From assembly GCA_002189035.1 (NCBI GenBank), contig NEEC01000128.1, positions 1 to 25,689 on the forward strand: a stretch of DNA of 25,689 nucleotides. Direction: 5' to 3'. This document shows, in pieces, positions 21,384 to 25,689 of the stretch (its first letter is position 1; the number at the start of each line of letters is the position of its first letter). The notes under the pieces were generated by a model. It searched no databases, was not told the DNA's origin, and saw only the letters and a list, made by a program, of their open reading frames with translations. The position numbers and the translations under genes are program-made. Source of the DNA: Utricularia gibba. Lineage: Eukaryota > Streptophyta > Magnoliopsida > Lamiales > Lentibulariaceae.

Positions 21384-21914
21384 GATACACGGCAAAAGAA
21401 TCAAATAGCCACTAGAGACATGGTGTATGGGAATGGTGTATCAAGAATCAGAAGTATCATGGCAACTAATTGCATCAATCAACAGCCAAAACATATGGTG
21501 TCAAACTTCATCGGATATGCGATCAAGATGGAAAAAAGTCACATGTTACATCATGAATTTCGTGGCATCACTTATCCCAACACTATTATACTCCAGGTAC
21601 GCAAAAATGTTTACTTTTAACGAATCCAGTGCACGTGTGATTTTTAGGCTGCACCCGAATGGTGATGCGCAATGAAATGACTATGTCGCACATCCTGGTC
21701 CACGAAGCACCTCTTCCAAAACATGCAGATGCTAACTCTTCATAGCACACCATTGGGAAGCCCTATTCGTGCTCCAAGTAGTATAATTTGGAGTTACGTT
21801 TGTCCCATAACTGTGGACATATTAAAAACAAACCACAACGAAAAGTGTCTTACGTGTCCTTCCTTGGTGGCTGCGTTTAATAATGTGCTTCTCGTTCTCG
21901 AAATTGATGCAAAA
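21384..21914 (+). repeat. Satellite unit 43 (form B, 531 bp)
   Basis: Third member of the near-identical run, keeping caccc but with tcccataac and actatgtcgc. Linker a. Confidence 0.96.
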
Positions 21915-22448
21915 GATACACGGCAAAAGAATCAAATAGCCACTAGAGACATGGTGTATGGGAATGGTGTATCAAGAATCAGAAGTATCATGGCAACTAA
22001 TTGCATCAATCAACAGCCAAACATATGGTGTCAAACTTCATCGGATATGCGATCAAGATGGAAAAAAGTCACATGTTACATCATGAATTTCGTGGCATCA
22101 CTTATCCCAACACTATTATACTCCAGGTACGCAAAAATGTTTACTTTTAACGAATCCAGTGCACGTGTGATTTTTCGGCTGCACCCCGAATGGTGATGCG
22201 CAATGAAATGACTATGTCGCACATCCTGGTCCACGAAGCACCTCTTCCAAAACATGCAGATGCTAACTCTTCATAGCACACCATTGGGAGCCCTATTCGT
22301 GCTCCAAGTAGTATAATTTGGAGTTACGTTTGTCCCATAACTGTGGACATATTAAAAACAAACCACAACGAAAAGTGTCTTACGTGTCCTTCCTTGGTGG
22401 CTGCGTTTAATAATGTGCTTCTCTCGTTCTCGAAATTGATGCAAACAA
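21915..22448 (+). repeat. Satellite unit 44 (form B, 534 bp)
   Basis: Private markers: tttttcggctgc, gggagccc, ccaaacatatgg and cttctctcgttctcg. The first and last recur in unit 50, six units later, as does the linker caa. Confidence 0.96.
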
Positions 22449-22978
22449 GATACACGGCAAAAAATCAAATAGCCACTAGAGACATGGTGTATGGGAATGG
22501 TGTATCAAGAATCAGAAGTATCATGGCAACTAATTGCATCAATCAACAGCCAAACATATGGTGTCAAACTTCATCGGATATGCGATCAAGATGGAAAAAA
22601 GTCACATGTTACATCATGAATTTCGTGGCATCACTTATCCCAACACTATTATACTCCAGGTACGCAAAAATGTTTACTTTTAACGAATCCAGTGCACGTG
22701 TGATTTTTAGGCTGCACCCCGAATGGTGATGCGCAATGAAATGACTATGTCGCACATCCTGGTCCACGAAGCACCTCTTCCAAAACATGCAGATGCTAAC
22801 TCTTCATAGCACACCATTGGGAAGCCCTATTCGTGCTCCAAGTAGTATAATTTGGAGTTACGTTTGTCCCATAACTGTGGACATATTAAAAACAAACCAA
22901 CGAAAAGTGTCTTACGTGTCCTTCCTTGGTGGCTGCGTTTAATAATGTGCTTCTCGTTCTCGAAATTGATGCAAATGG
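22449..22978 (+). repeat. Satellite unit 45 (form B, 530 bp)
   Basis: Form B with ggcaaaaaatc, ccaaacatatgg (shared with unit 44) and a two-base loss in aaccaacg. Linker tgg. Confidence 0.96.
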
Positions 22979-23509
22979 GATACACGGCAAAAGAATCAAA
23001 TAGCCACTAGAGACATGGTGTATGGGAATGGTGTATCAAGAATCAGAAGTATCATGGCAACTAATTGCATCAATCAACAGCCAAAACATATGGTGTCAAA
23101 CTTCATCGGATATGCGATCAAGATGGAAAAAAGTCACATGTTACATCATGAATTTCGTGGCATCACTTATCCCAACACTATTATACTCCAGGTACGCAAA
23201 ATGTTTACTTTTAACGAATCCAGTGCACGTGTGATTTTTCGGCTGCACCCCGAATGGTGATGCGCAATGAAATGACTATGTCGCACATCCTGGTCCACGA
23301 AGCACCTCTTCCAAAACATGCAGATGCTAACTCTTCATAGCACACCATTGGGAAGCCCTATTCGTGCTCCAAGTAGTATAATTTGGAGTTACGTTTGTCC
23401 CATAACTGTGGACATATTAAAAACAAACCACAACGAAAAGTGTCTTACGTGTCCTTCCTTGGTGGCTGCGTTTAATAATGTGCTTCTCGTTCTCGAAATT
23501 GATGCAAAA
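22979..23509 (+). repeat. Satellite unit 46 (form B, 531 bp)
   Basis: Form B with tttttcggctgc, shared with units 44 and 50, and acgcaaaatg. Linker a. Confidence 0.96.
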
Positions 23510-24041
23510 GATACACGGCAAAAGAATCAAATAGCCACTAGAGACATGGTGTATGGGAATGGTGCATCAAGAATCAGAAGTATCATGGCAACTAATTGCA
23601 TCAATCAACAGCCAAAACATATGGTGTCAAACTTCATCGGATATGCGATCAAGATGGAAAAAAGTCACATGTTACATCATGAATTTCGTGGCATCACTTA
23701 TCCCAACACTATTATACTCCAGGTACGCAAAAATGTTTACTTTTAACGAATCCAGTGCACGTGTGATTTTTAGGCTGCACCCCGAATGGTGATGCGCAAT
23801 GAAATGACTAGGTCGCACATCCTGGTCACGAAGCACCTCTTCCAAAACATGCAGATGCTAACTCTTCATAGCACACCATTGGGAAGCCCTATTCGTGCTC
23901 CAAGAAGTATAATTTGGAGTTACGTTTGTCCCATAACTGTGGACATATTAAAACAAACCACAACGAAAAGTGTCTTACGTGTCCTTCCTTGGTGGCTGCG
24001 TTTAATAATGTGCTTCTCGTTCTCGAAATTGATGCAAATGG
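23510..24041 (+). repeat. Satellite unit 47 (form B, 532 bp)
   Basis: Form B but with the older gcatcaag spelling, unlike its neighbours. ggtcacg, ccaagaagtataat and ttaaaacaaac. Linker tgg. Confidence 0.96.
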
Positions 24042-24572
24042 GATACACGGCAAAAGAATCAAATAGCCACTAGAGACATGGTGTATGGGAATGGTGTATC
24101 AAGAATCAGAAGTATCATGGCAACTAATTGCATCAATCAACAGCCAAAACATATGGTGTCAAACTTCATCGGATATGCGATCAAGATGGAAAAAGTCACA
24201 TGTTACATCATGAATTTCGTGGCATCACTTATCCCAACACTATTATACTCCAGGTACGCAAAAATGTTTACTTTTAACGAATCCAGTGCACGTGTGATTT
24301 TTAGGCTGCACCCCGAATGGTGATGCGCAATGAAATGACTAGGTCGCACATCCTGGTCCGAAGCACCTCTTCCAAAACATGCAGATGCTAACTCTTCATA
24401 GCACACCATTGGGAAGCCCTATTCGTGCTCCAAGTAGTATAATTTGGAGTTACGTTTGTCCCATAACTGTGGACATATTAAAAACAAACCACAACGAAAA
24501 GTGTCTTACGTGTCCTTCCTTGGTGGCTGCGTTTAATAATGTGCTTCTCGTTCTCGAAATTGATGCAAATGG
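24042..24572 (+). repeat. Satellite unit 48 (form B, 531 bp)
   Basis: Form B, gtatcaag, shortened A5 tract (tggaaaaagtc) and ggtccgaagc. Linker tgg. Confidence 0.96.
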
Positions 24573-25100
24573 GATACACGGCAAAAGAATCAAATAGCCA
24601 CTAGAGACATGGTGTATGGGAATGGTGTATCAAGAATCAGAAGTATCATGGCAACTAATTGCATCAATCAACAAAACATATGGTGTCAAACTTCATCGGA
24701 TATGCGATCAAGATGGAAAAAAGTCACATGTTACATCATGAATTTCGTGGCATCACTTATCCCAACACTATTATACTCCAGGTACGCAAAAATGTTTACT
24801 TTTAACGAATCCAGTGCACGTGTGATTTTTAGGCTGCACCCCGAATGGTGATGCGCAATGAAATGACTATGTCGCACATCCTGGTCCACGAAGCACCTCT
24901 TCCAAAACATGCAGATGCTAACTCTTCATAGCACACCATTGGGAAGCCCTATTCGTGCTCCAAGTAGTATAATTTGGAGTTACGTTTGTCCCATAACTGT
25001 GGACATATTAAAAACAAACCACAACGAAAAGTGTCTTACGTGTCCTTCCTTGGTGGCTGCGTTTAATAATGTGCTTCTCGTTCTCGAAATTGATGCAAAA
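24573..25100 (+). repeat. Satellite unit 49 (form B, 528 bp)
   Basis: Form B with a four-base loss in the caacagccaaaac block (caacaaaac). actatgtcgc. Linker a. Confidence 0.96.
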
Positions 25101-25634
25101 GATACACGGCAAAAGAATCAAATAGCCACTAGAGACATGGTGTATGGGAATGGTGTATCAAGAATCAGAAGTATCATGGCAACTAATTGAATCAATCAAC
25201 AGCCAAAACATATGTGTCAAACTTCATCGGATATGCGATCAAGATGGAAAAAAGTCACATGTTACATCATGAATTTCGTGGCATCACTTATCCCAACACT
25301 ATTATACTCCAGGTACGCAAAAATGTTTACTTTTAACGAATCCAGTGCACGTGTGATTTTTCGGCTGCACCCGAATGGTGATGCGCAATGAAATGACTAG
25401 GTCGCACATCCTGGTCCACGAAGCACCTCTTCCAAAACATGCAGAGCCTAACTCTTCCTAGCACACCATTGGGAAGCCCTATTCGTGCTCCAAGTAGTAT
25501 AATTTGGAGTTACGTTTGTCCCATAACTGTGGACATATTAAAAACAAACCACAACGAAAAGTGTCTTACGTGTCCTTCCTTGGTGGCTGCGTTTAATAAT
25601 GTGCTTCTCTCGTTCTCGAAATTGATGCAAACAA
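25101..25634 (+). repeat. Satellite unit 50 (form B, 534 bp)
   Basis: Form B with aattgaatc (unlike units 41-49), tttttcggctgc, gcagagcctaactcttccta (private) and the cttctctcgttctcg two-base expansion shared with unit 44. Linker caa. Confidence 0.96.
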
Positions 25635-25689
25635 GATACACGGCAAAAGAATCAAATAGCCACTAGAGACATGGTGTATGGGAATGGTG
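25635..25689 (+). repeat. Satellite unit 51, partial at window edge
   Basis: First 55 bp of the next monomer, ending in gtgtatgggaatggtg. It shows the array continues beyond the window. Confidence 0.95.

Larger units (their letters stand above)
1..25689 (+). repeat. Satellite DNA array, ~531-bp monomer, 51 units plus a partial unit
   Basis: The word gatacacggc (or a one-base variant) recurs about every 531 bp from the first base to the last, always in the same orientation, and the intervening sequence is the same each time. Block order in a unit: start word; tagccactagagacatgg; gcatcaagaatcagaag; caaaacatatggtgtc; gatatgcgatcaagatgg with an A6 tract; catgaatttcgtggcatc; ttatactccaggtacgc; cagtgcacgtgtgattttt; gtgatgcgcaatgaaatg; cacatcctggtccacg; cacaccattgggaagccc; agtagtataatttggag; ggacatattaaaaacaaacc; gaaaagtgtcttacgtgtc; ccttggtggctgcgtttaat; ttctcgaaattgatgcaaa; then a 0-3 base linker (caa, tgg, a or none). 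The array runs off both edges. Form A units have cccgattcgagctcc (with a SacI-type GAGCTC), gagtttcg and tccgataac; form B units have ccctattcgtgctcc, gagttacg and tcccataac. These labels are mine. The sequence shows a satellite directly; heterochromatic location is inferred from what such arrays usually are. Confidence 0.97.

Noticed and set aside
1-25689. CRISPR array or prokaryotic repeat system.
   Set aside because: The repeating unit is ~531 bp with no unique spacers, no cas-like genes and no bacterial gene density.
1-25689. Ribosomal DNA spacer or 5S gene array.
   Set aside because: No recognisable rRNA or 5S internal promoter sequence occurs in the monomer on either strand as far as I can read.

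Overview
The whole 25.7 kb window is one uninterrupted, head-to-tail satellite DNA array on a single strand orientation. The monomer is about 531 bp; ordinary units measure 523-536 bp. Using the word 'gatacacggc' as the arbitrary start of a unit, I count 51 units (about 40 full length, the rest shortened or scrambled) plus a 55-bp partial unit at the right edge. Both edges fall inside the array, so its true ends are not visible. I find no protein-coding gene, RNA gene, transposon, telomere repeat, CRISPR array or prokaryotic signal. The open reading frames on both strands are the same few frames recurring once per monomer, and they break wherever a unit carries an indel.

A megasatellite of this kind, AT-rich by eye, with long monomers and neighbouring units nearly identical, indicates eukaryotic constitutive heterochromatin (centromeric, pericentromeric, subtelomeric or knob-like). 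Long-monomer satellites are common in plants, and a plant source is my guess. I cannot assign a species or a named family from memory with confidence.

Layout: (1) 1-8,470 holds 16 regular units of sequence form A (words cccgattcgagctcc, gagtttcg, tccgataac). (2) 8,471-10,396 is a mixed stretch with shortened or scrambled units among good A units. (3) 10,397-11,230 is regular A. (4) 11,231-13,640 is a degenerate island: units of 180-606 bp with many deletions, blocks out of order and two short stretches of non-satellite sequence. (5) 13,641-14,780 returns to clean A. (6) About 14,780-20,320 is a transition zone where form B (ccctattcgtgctcc, gagttacg, tcccataac) appears, mosaic A/B units are common, and a second small scrambled patch lies at 18,060-18,730. 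(7) 20,325 to the end is a homogeneous form-B block with further private markers (gtatcaag, gatgctaac) and hints of a six-monomer higher-order period.

The notable content is evolutionary: subfamily segregation along the array, chimeric units, recurrent identical deletion junctions in the degenerate units, two short boxes that survive nearly unchanged even in wrecked units, and a variant block made mainly of C-to-T and G-to-A type changes. Single-base homopolymer differences and the scrambled patches could partly be long-read consensus errors, so each finding states how to separate the two.
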